64,000 bases of DNA. Source: Neobacillus drentensis (GTDB lineage: Bacteria > Bacillota > Bacilli > Bacillales > Cytobacillaceae). How positions within the stretch are numbered: position 1 is the stretch's first letter; each line of letters starts with the position of its first letter. The position numbers and the translations under genes were made by a program. This document shows, one piece after another, positions 41,960 through 50,522 of this stretch. The notes below the pieces were generated by a model. That model was given only the letters and a program-made list of their open reading frames with translations. It made no database searches and was not told where the DNA came from. The stretch is taken from NCBI RefSeq assembly GCF_021560175.1, contig NZ_CP091110.1, positions 1,788,001 to 1,852,000 of the forward strand, in the 5' to 3' direction.

Positions 41960-43309
41960 ATGGCATTTGAAGGATTAGCCGACCGACTGCAAAATACGAT
42001 CCAAAAAATCCGCGGAAAAGGAAAGGTCTCGGAAGCGGACGTCAAAGAAATGATGCGTGAAGTTCGTCTTGCTCTACTAGAAGCAGACGTTAACTTCAAG
42101 GTTGTCAAAGATTTCGTAAAAAAAGTCAGTGAGCGGGCTGTAGGACAAGAGGTCCTCAAAAGTTTAACTCCAGGGCAGCAAATTATAAAAATCGTTAACG
42201 AAGAACTAACGGCGTTAATGGGGGGCGAGCAAAGTAAAATTGCTGTATCTAATCGCCCGCCAACGGTTATTATGATGGTTGGACTGCAAGGTGCCGGTAA
42301 AACAACGACAACAGGAAAGCTATCGCTGTTACTTCGTAAAAAGTATAACCGGAAACCATTGCTGGTTGCGGCTGATATTTATCGTCCTGCAGCAATTAAG
42401 CAGCTCCAAACCTTGGGCAAACAATTGGATATGCCAGTATTCTCGCTTGGTGACCAAGTGAGCCCTGTCGAAATTGCTAAGCAAGCAATTGCCAAAGCAA
42501 AGGAAGATCATCATGATTATGTGTTGATTGATACAGCTGGACGTCTCCATGTGGACGAAGCTTTAATGGACGAGTTAAAGGACATTAAAGAACTAACGAA
42601 ACCAGACGAAATTTTCCTTGTTGTTGATGCAATGACTGGACAGGATGCTGTCAATGTCGCTCAAAGCTTTAACGAACAGCTTGGCTTAACAGGTGTAGTT
42701 CTAACGAAGCTTGATGGCGATACCCGTGGCGGAGCAGCCCTATCTATTCGGGCAGTAACCCAGACACCGATTAAATTTGTCGGTCTTGGCGAAAAAATGG
42801 ATGCACTTGAGCCATTTTACCCTGAACGAATGGCATCGAGAATCTTAGGCATGGGTGATGTGCTGACACTGATTGAAAAGGCACAAGCCAATGTTGATGA
42901 AGAGAAAGCCAAAGAGTTAGAACAGAAAATGCGGACGGCTTCGTTTACGCTCGAAGACTTCTTAGATCAACTTGGCCAAGTTCGAAACTTAGGTCCACTC
43001 GATGAATTGTTGAAGATGATGCCTGGGGCTAATAAAATCAAAGGTTTGAATAATATTCAAATCGATGAAAAGCAAATTGCCCATGTGGAAGCGATTATCC
43101 AATCGATGACAAAAGCCGAGAAAAATAATCCGGAAATTCTAAATGCTAACCGCAAGCGGAGAATTGCCAAAGGAAGCGGACGTCCAGTAACGGAAATTAA
43201 CCGCTTATTAAAGCAGTTCGAGGACATGAAGAAAATGATGAAACAAATGTCCGGAATGCAGATGAAAGGCAAGAAAAAGGGCGGATTTAAATTTCCTTTT
43301 AAGTTTTAA
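41960..43309 (+). CDS. ffh: Signal recognition particle protein Ffh
   Basis: Binds signal peptides and the SRP RNA and delivers ribosomes to FtsY. The 449 residues have an N domain, a G domain (GLQGAGKTTTTGKL, DTAGRLHVDEALM, TKLDGDTRGGAAL) and a methionine-rich M domain ending MKKMMKQMSGMQMKGKKKG. GGAGGCGG precedes the ATG. A family B repeat starts five bases after the stop. Confidence 0.97.
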   Translation: MAFEGLADRLQNTIQKIRGKGKVSEADVKEMMREVRLALLEADVNFKVVKDFVKKVSERAVGQEVLKSLTPGQQIIKIVNEELTALMGGEQSKIAVSNRPPTVIMMVGLQGAGKTTTTGKLSLLLRKKYNRKPLLVAADIYRPAAIKQLQTLGKQLDMPVFSLGDQVSPVEIAKQAIAKAKEDHHDYVLIDTAGRLHVDEALMDELKDIKELTKPDEIFLVVDAMTGQDAVNVAQSFNEQLGLTGVVLTKLDGDTRGGAALSIRAVTQTPIKFVGLGEKMDALEPFYPERMASRILGMGDVLTLIEKAQANVDEEKAKELEQKMRTASFTLEDFLDQLGQVRNLGPLDELLKMMPGANKIKGLNNIQIDEKQIAHVEAIIQSMTKAEKNNPEILNANRKRRIAKGSGRPVTEINRLLKQFEDMKKMMKQMSGMQMKGKKKGGFKFPFKF

Positions 43310-43313
43310 ACTA

Positions 43314-43446
43314 TGTTGATTGGAGCGTAAGGCGCTCGACTCCTGCGGGAGTACGGGGCAGGGGGAGACCCCACAGGCGCAAAGCGCCGAGGAGGCTCCC
43401 CGGCACGCCCGCGGAAAGCGAGCGACTGGAGCGGAAATCAATAAAC
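43314..43446 (+). repeat. Interspersed repeat family B, copy B1
   Basis: Begins TGTTGATTGGAGCG and ends GCGGAAATCAATAAAC, with a GC-rich core (CTCCTGCGGGAGTACGGGG, GGAGGCTCCCCGG, CACGCCCGCGGAAAGCG). The ends are inverted and the core contains CTCCTGCGGGAG and GGAGGCTCC palindromes. It lies five bases after the ffh stop and stands out sharply from the AT-rich surroundings. Small frames across it on both strands are chance products of GC content. Confidence 0.85.
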
Positions 43447-43480
43447 TAAGTTTTAGAACTGAAAAAGTTGGTAATAATGG

Positions 43481-43504
43481 TTGTAAAGAAAAAACACTTT
43501 ACAA
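43481..43504. promoter_or_regulatory. Perfect inverted repeat TTGTAAAG-N8-CTTTACAA before rpsP
   Basis: Eight-base arms separated by AAAAAACA, about 62 bases before the rpsP ATG. A likely -10 (TATACT, 43524-43529) follows it, so the repeat overlaps the place where a -35 would be. It has no T-run after it and is not a terminator. It could be an operator; the regulator is unknown. Confidence 0.5.
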
Positions 43505-43565
43505 ACTATAAAAGAATTGATATTATACTATCTTGTGTGAAACTATTCGGAGGTGCTTATTTAAA

Positions 43566-43838
43566 ATGGCAGTAAAAATTCGTTTAAAGCGTATGGGAGC
43601 TAAAAAAACTCCTTTCTATCGTATTGTAGTAGCAGATTCTCGTTCACCACGTGACGGACGTTACATTGAAATCGTTGGAACTTACAATCCAGTTGCAGAA
43701 CCAGCTAAAGTTGACATCAACGAAGAATTAGCTCTTAAATGGTTAAAAGACGGTGCGAAGCCATCTGATACAGTTCGTAACCTTTTCTCAAACCAAGGCA
43801 TCATGGAAAAATTCCATAATGCAAAATTAAACAAGTAA
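43566..43838 (+). CDS. rpsP: 30S ribosomal protein S16
   Basis: Small-subunit protein of 90 residues, beginning [22 protein letters not shown], cited here by its first 22 positions in part ([14 protein letters not shown]), with [13 protein letters not shown] and [18 protein letters not shown] site lies 11 bases before ATG 43566. A longer frame from 43533 has no family support. It heads the rpsP-khpA unit. Confidence 0.97.
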   Translation: MAVKIRLKRMGAKKTPFYRIVVADSRSPRDGRYIEIVGTYNPVAEPAKVDINEELALKWLKDGAKPSDTVRNLFSNQGIMEKFHNAKLNK

Positions 43839-43852
43839 TTGTTAAAACGATT

Positions 43853-44083
43853 ATGAAACAATTAATCGAAACAATTGTTAAGCCTCTTGTTGATTTTCCT
43901 GAAGATGTTCATGTGGATGTCTTGGAAGATGACTCGCGTATTACTTATCAACTATCCGTTAATAAAACGGATATGGGGAAAGTAATTGGGAAACAGGGGC
44001 GCGTTGCAAAGGCCATTAGAACTGTTGTTTATGCAGCAGGATCATCACAACAAAAGAAAATTTTTCTAGAAATTGGTGAATAG
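43853..44083 (+). CDS. khpA: KH-domain RNA-binding protein KhpA
   Basis: A single KH domain protein (76 residues; B. subtilis YlqC is 81) that in streptococci works with KhpB/Jag in RNA binding and cell-size control. The RNA-binding loop is GKVIGKQGRVAKAIR near residue 42. The start follows the rpsP stop by 14 bases without a clear ribosome site, so translation may depend on rpsP. A strong terminator follows. Confidence 0.92.
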   Translation: MKQLIETIVKPLVDFPEDVHVDVLEDDSRITYQLSVNKTDMGKVIGKQGRVAKAIRTVVYAAGSSQQKKIFLEIGE

Positions 44084-44100
44084 CTTTTTGCATCTAGATA

Positions 44101-44129
44101 AAAGGGAGGGATTGTTTCCTCCCTTTTTT
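44101..44129 (+). terminator. Terminator after khpA
   Basis: AAAGGGAGG / CCTCCCTTT (9 bp), 8-base loop, then TTT. Starts 17 bases after the khpA stop. Confidence 0.88.
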
Positions 44130-44136
44130 GCTACTC

Positions 44137-44174
44137 GAAAAGTGGAAGCGCCTAGACGCTGAAGCTAGACAATT
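44137..44174 (+). repeat. Family A ends-only copy A7
   Basis: AAAGTGGAAGCGCCTAGACGCTGAAGCTAGACA joins the left end of family A directly to its right end, with the whole core missing. It lies between the khpA terminator and ylqD. Confidence 0.7.
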
Positions 44175-44213
44175 CTCATAGTTCCTATTAAGAACACAGG
44201 GAGGCGGATCTAT

Positions 44214-44600
44214 GTGCAGCTGATTCAAACTGTTGTGGTGAAGCAAGTGTTAACGGAGAAAAGTAAGGAAGACCTTTACGAAAAGTTCCATGGGAAAATG
44301 CTGCAGTTGAAAAAGGAATGTGATCAGCTTTTATTCGAGCTAAAGCGATTGGAAAAAACTAAAAGCTTTTCACCGGAGGCACTAAAGAAAAAATTTGAAA
44401 CAGAAATTCAAACGCGTAAAGAAAAAATCAAGCTTCTTGAGTTTCAAATCGAACAATTACATAACCTACCATTAGGAAGTGAAATACAGGAAAGAGAAGT
44501 TCAGGCCCTCGTGGAAGTAAATGTTGGTGATAGATGGAATGAGAGCATCGAGCAATCAACAATCATTATCGAGGACGGAATTATTAAGGAAATTAAATAG
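44214..44600 (+). CDS. ylqD: YlqD family protein
   Basis: Function unknown; conserved between khpA and rimM in Bacillus. The 128 residues equal the B. subtilis length and are mostly charged helix (coiled coil about residues 20-90), followed by a short beta-rich end (VQALVEVNVGDRW ... TIIIEDGIIKEIK). GTG 44214 is supported by AGGGAGG nine bases upstream; the overlapping ATG 44212 hits a stop at once. rimM follows after 13 bases. Confidence 0.88.
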   Translation: MQLIQTVVVKQVLTEKSKEDLYEKFHGKMLQLKKECDQLLFELKRLEKTKSFSPEALKKKFETEIQTRKEKIKLLEFQIEQLHNLPLGSEIQEREVQALVEVNVGDRWNESIEQSTIIIEDGIIKEIK

Positions 44601-44613
44601 AAGGTGACGTAAT

Positions 44614-45132
44614 ATGGAAAAATGGTTTAATGTTGGTAAAATCGTCAATACACAAGGGATTAAAGGCGAAGTGAGGGTAATATCTAAAACGGATTTCCCT
44701 GAAAAGCGCTACAAAGCCGGTAATGTTCTCTATCTATTTATGCCAAACTCGAAAACACCGATTGAACTAACGGTGAAAAGCCACCGAACACATAAGAATT
44801 TCGAGTTACTAACTTTTGAAGGATACAATAATATTAATGAGGTAGAGAAATTTCGAGATGGGATTTTAAAGGTACCTGAAACACAACTCGGGGAATTAGA
44901 AGAAGACGAATTCTACTATCATGAAATTATCGGCTGCCTTGTGGCAACTACCAAGGGAGAGGAAATCGGAAAAGTGACCGAAATCCTTTCACCAGGAGCA
45001 AATGACGTTTGGGTGGTTAAAGGCAAAGGTGGCAAAGATGTCCTTATCCCGTATATTCATGATGTCGTAAAAAAAGTAGATGTAAAAGAACAAGTCATCA
45101 TTATCGAACCAATGGAAGGGTTACTTTCATGA
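44614..45132 (+). CDS. rimM: 16S rRNA processing protein RimM
   Basis: Assembly factor for the 30S head; it binds ribosomal protein S19. The 172 residues have the N-terminal RimM domain ([17 protein letters not shown]) and a C-terminal PRC-barrel ([19 protein letters not shown]). AAGGTGACG lies before the ATG. Its stop overlaps the trmD start by four bases. Confidence 0.95.
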   Translation: MEKWFNVGKIVNTQGIKGEVRVISKTDFPEKRYKAGNVLYLFMPNSKTPIELTVKSHRTHKNFELLTFEGYNNINEVEKFRDGILKVPETQLGELEEDEFYYHEIIGCLVATTKGEEIGKVTEILSPGANDVWVVKGKGGKDVLIPYIHDVVKKVDVKEQVIIIEPMEGLLS

Positions 45133-45872
45133 TGCAAATCGATATTCTGACATTGTTTCCAGAGATGTTTTCTGGGGTCTTTGGTCATTCTATTTTACAA
45201 AAAGCGGCTGAGAAATCTGCTGTTCAGTACAATGTTGTAAATTTCCGTGATTTTGCGGATAACAAACACTCCACTGTCGATGATTATCCATATGGCGGCG
45301 GTGCCGGCATGGTACTCAAACCGCAGCCGATTTTTGACGCTGTTGCTTCTCTTCGAGAACAAGCAAAAAGTAATAATCCAAGGGTCATCCTGCTTTGCCC
45401 GCAAGGAGAGCGTTATGACCAGCGGAAAGCGGAGGAATTGGCTAAAGAAGAGCACTTAATTTTCATTTGCGGTCATTATGAGGGTTATGATGAACGGATC
45501 AGAGAACATGTCGTAACGGACGAAATATCGATTGGCGATTATGTCCTGACAGGTGGAGAACTGGGCGCGATGGTGGTCGTCGATAGTGTGGTCCGCTTGC
45601 TGCCAGAAGTACTAGGAAACGCGGAATCACATCAGAAGGATTCTTTTAGTACTGGTTTACTTGAACATCCTCACTATACAAGGCCGGCAGATTTTCGAGG
45701 GTTAAAGGTTCCAGATGTTCTTATGTCAGGTAATCATAAATTAATCGAAGAATGGCGCAATAAAGAGGCATTACGTCGAACACTAGTAAGAAGACCTGAT
45801 TTATTAGATAAGATCGAACTAACAAACGAACAAGAAAAATGGCTAAAAGAAGTAAAAAAAGATTACGAGTAA
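45129..45872 (+). CDS. trmD: tRNA (guanine-37-N1) methyltransferase
   Basis: Methylates G37 next to the anticodon, preventing +1 frameshifts. The 247 residues have the SPOUT knot, with [42 protein letters not shown] and the catalytic-region RPADFRG. ATG 45129 and 45132 are adjacent and cannot be told apart. It overlaps rimM and is in the usual rimM-trmD-rplS order. Confidence 0.96.
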   Translation: MMQIDILTLFPEMFSGVFGHSILQKAAEKSAVQYNVVNFRDFADNKHSTVDDYPYGGGAGMVLKPQPIFDAVASLREQAKSNNPRVILLCPQGERYDQRKAEELAKEEHLIFICGHYEGYDERIREHVVTDEISIGDYVLTGGELGAMVVVDSVVRLLPEVLGNAESHQKDSFSTGLLEHPHYTRPADFRGLKVPDVLMSGNHKLIEEWRNKEALRRTLVRRPDLLDKIELTNEQEKWLKEVKKDYE

Positions 45873-45874
45873 TA

Positions 45875-45903
45875 TTGCAGGCTCATTATAATTATGTTAT
45901 GAT
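45875..45903 (+). promoter_or_regulatory. Sigma-A promoter for rplS
   Basis: TTGCAG (45875-45880), 17-bp spacer, TATGAT (45898-45903), starting right after the trmD stop. The transcript should begin near 45910. Confidence 0.75.
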
Positions 45904-45909
45904 ACTTCT

Positions 45910-46021
45910 TGTGACTTGCGAGCTGATCTTTTTCAGAGTGTAGTCTTATAACGATGTTCCGCTGCATGCAACAAGGAAAAAGGATATGCATGAGCATCTG
46001 TTGGAAGGAGTTGAAAAAACG
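45910..46021 (+). ncRNA. Probable L19 leader (rplS 5' UTR)
   Basis: A leader of about 110 bases between the promoter and rplS. GATG...GCTGCAT can pair with ATGCATGAGC...ATC further on, enclosing an A/G-rich loop, just before the GGAAGGAG ribosome site. A structured L19 leader of this size and place is known in Bacillales, where the ribosomal protein is thought to control its own mRNA. I judged this by place and pairing, not by a model search. Confidence 0.6.
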
Positions 46022-46366
46022 ATGCATAAATTAATCGAAGAAATCACAAAAGAACAACTTCGTTCTGATCTTCCTGCGTTCCGTCCTGGTGACACTGTAC
46101 GTGTACACGTTAAAGTTATCGAGGGTACTCGTGAGCGTATTCAGTTATTCGAAGGTGTAGTGATTAAGCGTCGTGGTGGTGGAATTAGCGAAACTTTTAC
46201 AGTACGTAAAGTTTCTTACGGAGTAGGCGTTGAACGTACTTTCCCAGTACACACACCAAAAATTGCGAAGCTTGAAGTAATTCGCCGCGGTAAAGTTCGC
46301 CGTGCTAAGCTTTACTACTTGCGTAACCTTCGCGGTAAAAAAGCTAGAATTAAAGAGATTCGATAA
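46022..46366 (+). CDS. rplS: 50S ribosomal protein L19
   Basis: Large-subunit protein of 114 residues at the 30S-50S interface. It begins [18 protein letters not shown] and contains [20 protein letters not shown] and [18 protein letters not shown] 46022 follows GGAAGGAG; a frame extended to 45986 overlaps the leader structure and was rejected. It has its own promoter and terminator. Confidence 0.97.
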   Translation: MHKLIEEITKEQLRSDLPAFRPGDTVRVHVKVIEGTRERIQLFEGVVIKRRGGGISETFTVRKVSYGVGVERTFPVHTPKIAKLEVIRRGKVRRAKLYYLRNLRGKKARIKEIR

Positions 46367-46378
46367 TACGAAAAGAAA

Positions 46379-46408
46379 AGGGCTTGCTTCGAGCAGGCTC
46401 TTTTTTTA
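46379..46408 (+). terminator. Terminator after rplS
   Basis: AGGGCTTGCT pairs with AGCAGGCTCT, with G-U pairs and one mismatch, over a TCG loop, followed by TTTTTTTATA. Confidence 0.8.
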
Positions 46409-46586
46409 TACATAATCTTTAAATTCATGGTAAATGATATGTATCGAATTGTTTCACTACAGACCGTTTTTTATAATAAATTATTAAAGTTTGGTTAAAA
46501 AAATCATCCCATCGTGATAAATAGGTTTAACTTATGTAAAATAGGCTTGTTAAGACATTTTTTAATAGTGATTGGTGGGGACTTGA

Positions 46587-47150
46587 ATGACAAAAAAGAA
46601 AAATGAATTGTGGGAATGGACGAAAGCGTTATTGATTGCGGTGGCACTTGCTGCAGTCATTCGATATTTTCTTTTTGCTCCAATCGTAGTGGACGGACTT
46701 TCCATGATGCCGACATTAAAAGACCAAGATAGGATGATTGTTAATAAATTCAGCTACGAAATCGGAGCGCCTAAGCGATTCGATATTATCGTTTTTCATG
46801 CACCGGAAGGAAAGGACTACATAAAACGTGTTATTGGTCTTCCAGGTGATACACTTGAGTATAAGGATGATATCCTCTATATAAATGGAAAAGCGTATAA
46901 AGAGCCATATTTAGATGAATATAAGAAACAAGTAGAAGATGGTCCGCTAACGGGCTCATTCACCCTTGAAGAAAAAATTGGCCGTAAGACAGTGCCAAAA
47001 GGTGAATTGTTTGTAATGGGGGATAATCGCCGCTTCAGTAAGGATTCAAGGCATATTGGAACGGTTCCGTTGAGTAAAGTCATCGGGAAAACCAGTGTCG
47101 TATACTGGCCTTTAAAGGATGCCCACATTGTAACCGTTAAGGGGCAATAG
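46587..47150 (+). CDS. lepB: Type I signal peptidase
   Basis: Membrane enzyme that removes signal peptides from secreted proteins. The 187 residues have one N-terminal membrane helix (about 13-31), nucleophile Ser39 in VDGLSMMPTL, general base Lys80 in YIKRVIGLPGD, and GDNRRFSKDSR. This is the short Sip type with a single helix. A possible promoter (GTGATA, 17 bp, TAAAAT) lies near 46515-46543. Bacilli usually have several such genes, so this one may not be the main enzyme. Confidence 0.93.
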   Translation: MTKKKNELWEWTKALLIAVALAAVIRYFLFAPIVVDGLSMMPTLKDQDRMIVNKFSYEIGAPKRFDIIVFHAPEGKDYIKRVIGLPGDTLEYKDDILYINGKAYKEPYLDEYKKQVEDGPLTGSFTLEEKIGRKTVPKGELFVMGDNRRFSKDSRHIGTVPLSKVIGKTSVVYWPLKDAHIVTVKGQ

Positions 47151-47177
47151 TTTAAGCTTTAAAAAGGAGGTGGCGCT

Positions 47178-48053
47178 TTGACGATCCAATGGTTTCCGGG
47201 CCATATGGCCAAGGCTCGCAGAGAGGTCACGGAAAAATTAAAGCTGGTTGATATTATTTTTGAATTGGTGGATGCAAGAATTCCCTATTCTTCAAGGAAT
47301 CCAATGATAGATGAAATTATCCAGCATAAACCAAGACTAGTCTTATTAAATAAGGCGGATATGGCTGATAAAGAAGTTACCAGACAGTGGATTGCGTACT
47401 TTGCTGATAAGGGAATTAAAGCTTTGGCAATTAATTCACAAGCAGGCGAAGGAATGAAAAATATTGTCCAGGCCTCTAACGAAATTTTAAAAGAGAAATT
47501 TGATCGATTAAAGGCAAGAGGTGTAAAACCACGTGCGATTCGCGCGATGATTGTCGGTATTCCAAATGCAGGTAAATCTACGCTAATCAACCGTCTCGCC
47601 AAGAAAAACATTGCAAAAACGGGAAACACTCCGGGTGTAACGAAGGCGCAGCAGTGGATAAAAGTAGGAAAAGAACTGGAGCTGCTCGATACACCAGGAA
47701 TCTTATGGCCTAAATTTGAGGATCAGGAAGTCGGCATGAAGCTGGCGATCACAGGGGCAATTAAGGATACTTTATTAAATCTGCAGGATCTGACGGTTTA
47801 CTCGCTGCGATTTTTAGAAAAGACCTATCCAGAACGGTTAAAAGAACGCTACAAGCTCACAGAAATACCTGAGGACGTAGTAGCATTATTTGATCATATT
47901 GGCACGCTTAGAGGCTGTTTAATGGGCGGAGGCATGGTCGACTACGATAAAGTAGCTGAATTAGTAATCAGAGAAGTTCGATCAGAGAAATTTGGGCCAC
48001 TCACTTTCGAAAGCCCAAAAGATATTCCAGAACCCGTGGAAAACAAAAAATAA
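47178..48053 (+). CDS. rbgA: Ribosome biogenesis GTPase RbgA (YlqF)
   Basis: GTPase needed for late 50S assembly (joining of L16 and other late proteins). The circularly permuted order is visible: NKADMAD (G4) near residue 58, then [14 protein letters not shown] (G1), then [12 protein letters not shown] (G3), with a C-terminal ANTAR-like domain. TTG 47178 is set by the strong AAAGGAGGTGG and by the family start [16 protein letters not shown]. At 291 residues it is slightly longer than the 282 of B. subtilis because of its C-terminal tail. Confidence 0.95.
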   Translation: MTIQWFPGHMAKARREVTEKLKLVDIIFELVDARIPYSSRNPMIDEIIQHKPRLVLLNKADMADKEVTRQWIAYFADKGIKALAINSQAGEGMKNIVQASNEILKEKFDRLKARGVKPRAIRAMIVGIPNAGKSTLINRLAKKNIAKTGNTPGVTKAQQWIKVGKELELLDTPGILWPKFEDQEVGMKLAITGAIKDTLLNLQDLTVYSLRFLEKTYPERLKERYKLTEIPEDVVALFDHIGTLRGCLMGGGMVDYDKVAELVIREVRSEKFGPLTFESPKDIPEPVENKK

Positions 48054-48081
48054 GCTCTCCCTTGGGAGGGCTTGATTTTTT
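48053..48081 (+). terminator. Terminator after rbgA
   Basis: GCTCTCCC / GGGAGGGC (8 bp, one G-U) followed by TTGATTTTTTT; the stem begins at the stop codon. Confidence 0.85.
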
Positions 48082-48089
48082 TAATTTAT

Positions 48090-48323
48090 GGCTGTGTTGA
48101 TTTTTAGCATGTTGATTGGAGCGGAAGGCGGCGAAGACTCCTCGAAAATGCTATCACATTTCCTTCGTGCGTGGGCGGATTCGAGGATGCAAATTCAAAG
48201 TCCTGCGGGAGTACGGGGCAGGGGAGACCCCGCAGGCGCAGGTGCGCCGGGGAGGCTCCCCGGCACGCCCGCGGAAAGCGAAGCCGCCTGCAGTGGAAAT
48301 CACGATTCATGATTAACGCAGCC
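48090..48323 (+). repeat. Interspersed repeat family B, long copy B2
   Basis: Outer ends GGCTGTGTTGA and TTAACGCAGCC match the terminal inverted repeats of copy B3. Inside is the TGTTGATTGGAGCGGAA flank, the GC-rich core shared with B1 and the right flank GTGGAAATCA. Between GACTCCT and AAGTCCTGCGGG is an extra stretch of about 65 bp absent from B1, itself flanked by CTCGAA / TTCGAG. It fills most of the 295-base gap between rbgA and rnhB and holds no credible gene. Confidence 0.82.
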
Positions 48324-48348
48324 TAATTTATAGACAAGGTGACTACAT

Positions 48349-49128
48349 ATGAAGAAACTTTCAATTGCGCAAATAGAAGAAAAGCTAGCTGCTATTTTAG
48401 TAGAAACCGATTCCTTTATTGTTGAGCTCAAAAACGATGAGCGAAAAGGTGTCCAACAATGCTTGGCCAAATGGAAAAAACAACGGGAGCAAGAAAAACG
48501 CCTGCGAGAAAAGTTCTTTGAAATGAATCATTATGAACGAAAGATACGGTCACAAGGCTTTCATCTCATTGCAGGGGTGGATGAGGTGGGCAGGGGACCG
48601 CTCGCAGGCCCAGTCGTGACAGCCGCTGTTATTTTACCTGAAGACTTTTTCTTAGCTGGAATTGATGATTCGAAGAAACTGACTGAAAAAAAGCGTCAGG
48701 AATTCGCTGCCATTATTAAAAAAGAGGCAATCGCGTACAGCGTTGCGATGATTCATGCCGAAGAAATTGATGAGATTAATATTTATGAAGCCACTAAGAA
48801 GGCTATGTATGCAGCAATTGTCTCCCTTGAGCCAAAACCTGATTTTTTACTGATTGATGCAATGAAGCTTGAAACCCCGTATCCAACAGAATCCATTATT
48901 AAAGGCGATGCCAAAAGCATCTCGATAGCGGCGGCTTCCATTGTTGCAAAGGTAGCAAGGGATACGTTAATGAAGGAACTGTCGTTAAGCTATCCTGTCT
49001 ATGGGTTTCAACAAAACATGGGGTATGGGACAAAGGAGCATCTACAAGCGATCCAACAGTACGGCATCACTCCGTACCATCGAAAAAGTTTTGCACCAGT
49101 AAAGGACTATATCAACATAATAATTTAA
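48349..49128 (+). CDS. rnhB: Ribonuclease HII
   Basis: Removes RNA primers and single ribonucleotides from DNA. The 259 residues have a Firmicute-type N-terminal extension of about 70 residues, then the catalytic GVDEVGRGPLAGPVV (Asp and Glu), DDSKKLTEKKR and DAMKLETP. AAGGTG precedes the ATG. It follows rbgA as in B. subtilis, but without the ylqG and ylqH genes found in that region there. Confidence 0.95.
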   Translation: MKKLSIAQIEEKLAAILVETDSFIVELKNDERKGVQQCLAKWKKQREQEKRLREKFFEMNHYERKIRSQGFHLIAGVDEVGRGPLAGPVVTAAVILPEDFFLAGIDDSKKLTEKKRQEFAAIIKKEAIAYSVAMIHAEEIDEINIYEATKKAMYAAIVSLEPKPDFLLIDAMKLETPYPTESIIKGDAKSISIAAASIVAKVARDTLMKELSLSYPVYGFQQNMGYGTKEHLQAIQQYGITPYHRKSFAPVKDYINIII

Positions 49129-49134
49129 ACGAAT

Positions 49135-49158
49135 AACAGGTTACGGCCTGTTTTTTTT
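49135..49158 (+). terminator. Terminator after rnhB
   Basis: AACAGG / CCTGTT (6 bp) with a 6-base loop, then TTTTTT. Starts seven bases after the rnhB stop. Confidence 0.75.
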
Positions 49159-49209
49159 ATTATCGTGAAAAAAACGAAAAGTAGGGAAAATCCTATGAAA
49201 TCGGTTTCT

Positions 49210-49238
49210 TTGACGCGCACTTTTCTGAATATTATAAA
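49210..49238 (+). promoter_or_regulatory. Sigma-A promoter of sucCD
   Basis: TTGACG (49210-49215), 17-bp spacer, TATAAA (49233-49238). Start of transcription is expected near 49245, about 95 bases before sucC. Confidence 0.8.
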
Positions 49239-49291
49239 GATAATATAATTTTAGTACGAAAAGGTAGACAAGGTTTGTATCATTATATAAA

Positions 49292-49307
49292 ATGAAAACG
49301 GAGTCAA
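49292..49307 (+). promoter_or_regulatory. Candidate CcpA-binding cre site in the sucCD leader
   Basis: ATGAAAACGGAGTCAA matches the consensus WTGNAARCGNWWWCAW at 15 of 16 positions (one G where W is expected). It lies about 50 bases downstream of the predicted transcript start, a position from which CcpA can act as a roadblock. Confidence 0.55.
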
Positions 49308-49338
49308 TTTTTTGAAGAGTTTGATAGGAGGATGGGAA

Positions 49339-50499
49339 ATGAATATCCATGAGTATCAAGGAAAAGAGATCCTCAAGCAATTCGGGGTATCTGTTCCAAA
49401 CGGAAAAGTGGCATTCACGGTTGAAGAAGCAGTAGAAGCTGCTAAAGAACTAGGCACACAGGTATGTGTAGTTAAAGCGCAAATCCATGCGGGTGGACGG
49501 GGAAAAGCCGGTGGAGTAAAAGTTGCGAAAAACCTTGATGAGGTTCGTACATATGCAAATGAAATCCTCGGAAAAACTCTAGTTACACACCAAACTGGTC
49601 CTGAGGGTAAAGAAGTAAAACGCCTCCTAATTGAAGAGGGCTGCGACATTAAAAAAGAATACTATGTTGGTTTAGTACTAGACCGTTCCACTTCACGTGT
49701 CGTTTTAATGGCATCTGAAGAAGGCGGTACTGAGATTGAAGAAGTAGCAGCAAACACACCGGAGAAAATTTTTAAAGAGGAAATCGACCCAGCAATTGGC
49801 CTACAGCCATTCCAGGCACGTCGAATTGCCTTTAATATTAATATTCCAACCGAGTTAGTCAACCAAGCAGTTAAGTTCATGATGGGCTTATATAATGCCT
49901 ATATTGAAAAAGATTGCTCAATTGCCGAAATTAACCCGTTAGTAGTAACAGGTGACGGCAAGGTTATGGCATTAGATGCTAAATTAAACTTTGATTCGAA
50001 TGCTCTATATCGCCAAAAAGATGTCATGGCCTATCGTGACCTTGAAGAAGAAGATGCAAAGGAAATCGAAGCATCTAAATACGATTTAAGCTATGTTGCC
50101 TTAGATGGAAATATCGGCTGTATGGTTAACGGTGCAGGACTAGCAATGTCCACAATGGATATTATTAAACATTACGGCGGCGATCCGGCCAACTTCCTGG
50201 ATGTTGGGGGCGGCGCAACTGCTGAGAAAGTTACAGAAGCATTCAAAATTATCCTTTCAGATCCAAATGTAAAAGGTATTTTTGTAAATATCTTTGGTGG
50301 AATCATGAAGTGTGACGTCATTGCTGAGGGTGTTGTAGAAGCAGCTAAGCAGGTTGGACTATCTGTTCCGCTTGTTGTTCGTTTAGAAGGAACCAATGTT
50401 GACCTAGGTAAGAAGATTCTTGCTGAGTCAAGCGTTGAAATTATTGCTGCTGAATCCATGGCTGACGGTGCACAAAAAATCGTTTCATTAGTCAAATAG
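49339..50499 (+). CDS. sucC: Succinyl-CoA synthetase, ADP-forming, beta subunit
   Basis: With SucD, converts succinyl-CoA to succinate while making ATP in the citric acid cycle. The 386 residues start [17 protein letters not shown], contain the ATP-grasp region ([16 protein letters not shown]) and end in the CoA-ligase domain ([15 protein letters not shown]). ATG 49339 follows AGGAGG; a TTG at 49312 was rejected. sucD begins 23 bases later. Confidence 0.97.
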   Translation: MNIHEYQGKEILKQFGVSVPNGKVAFTVEEAVEAAKELGTQVCVVKAQIHAGGRGKAGGVKVAKNLDEVRTYANEILGKTLVTHQTGPEGKEVKRLLIEEGCDIKKEYYVGLVLDRSTSRVVLMASEEGGTEIEEVAANTPEKIFKEEIDPAIGLQPFQARRIAFNINIPTELVNQAVKFMMGLYNAYIEKDCSIAEINPLVVTGDGKVMALDAKLNFDSNALYRQKDVMAYRDLEEEDAKEIEASKYDLSYVALDGNIGCMVNGAGLAMSTMDIIKHYGGDPANFLDVGGGATAEKVTEAFKIILSDPNVKGIFVNIFGGIMKCDVIAEGVVEAAKQVGLSVPLVVRLEGTNVDLGKKILAESSVEIIAAESMADGAQKIVSLVK

Positions 50500-50522
50500 G
50501 ATCTAAAGAAAGGGGAATTCAC

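Noticed and set aside
43320..43511. Short frames inside repeat B1 on both strands
   Set aside because: GC-rich palindromic DNA has few stops. The same Pro/Arg/Ala-rich peptides appear from B2 on both strands, so they reflect the repeat and not a gene.
48088..48316. Short frames inside repeat B2
   Set aside because: Same reason as B1; two frames on the plus strand and one on the minus strand all lie inside the repeat.
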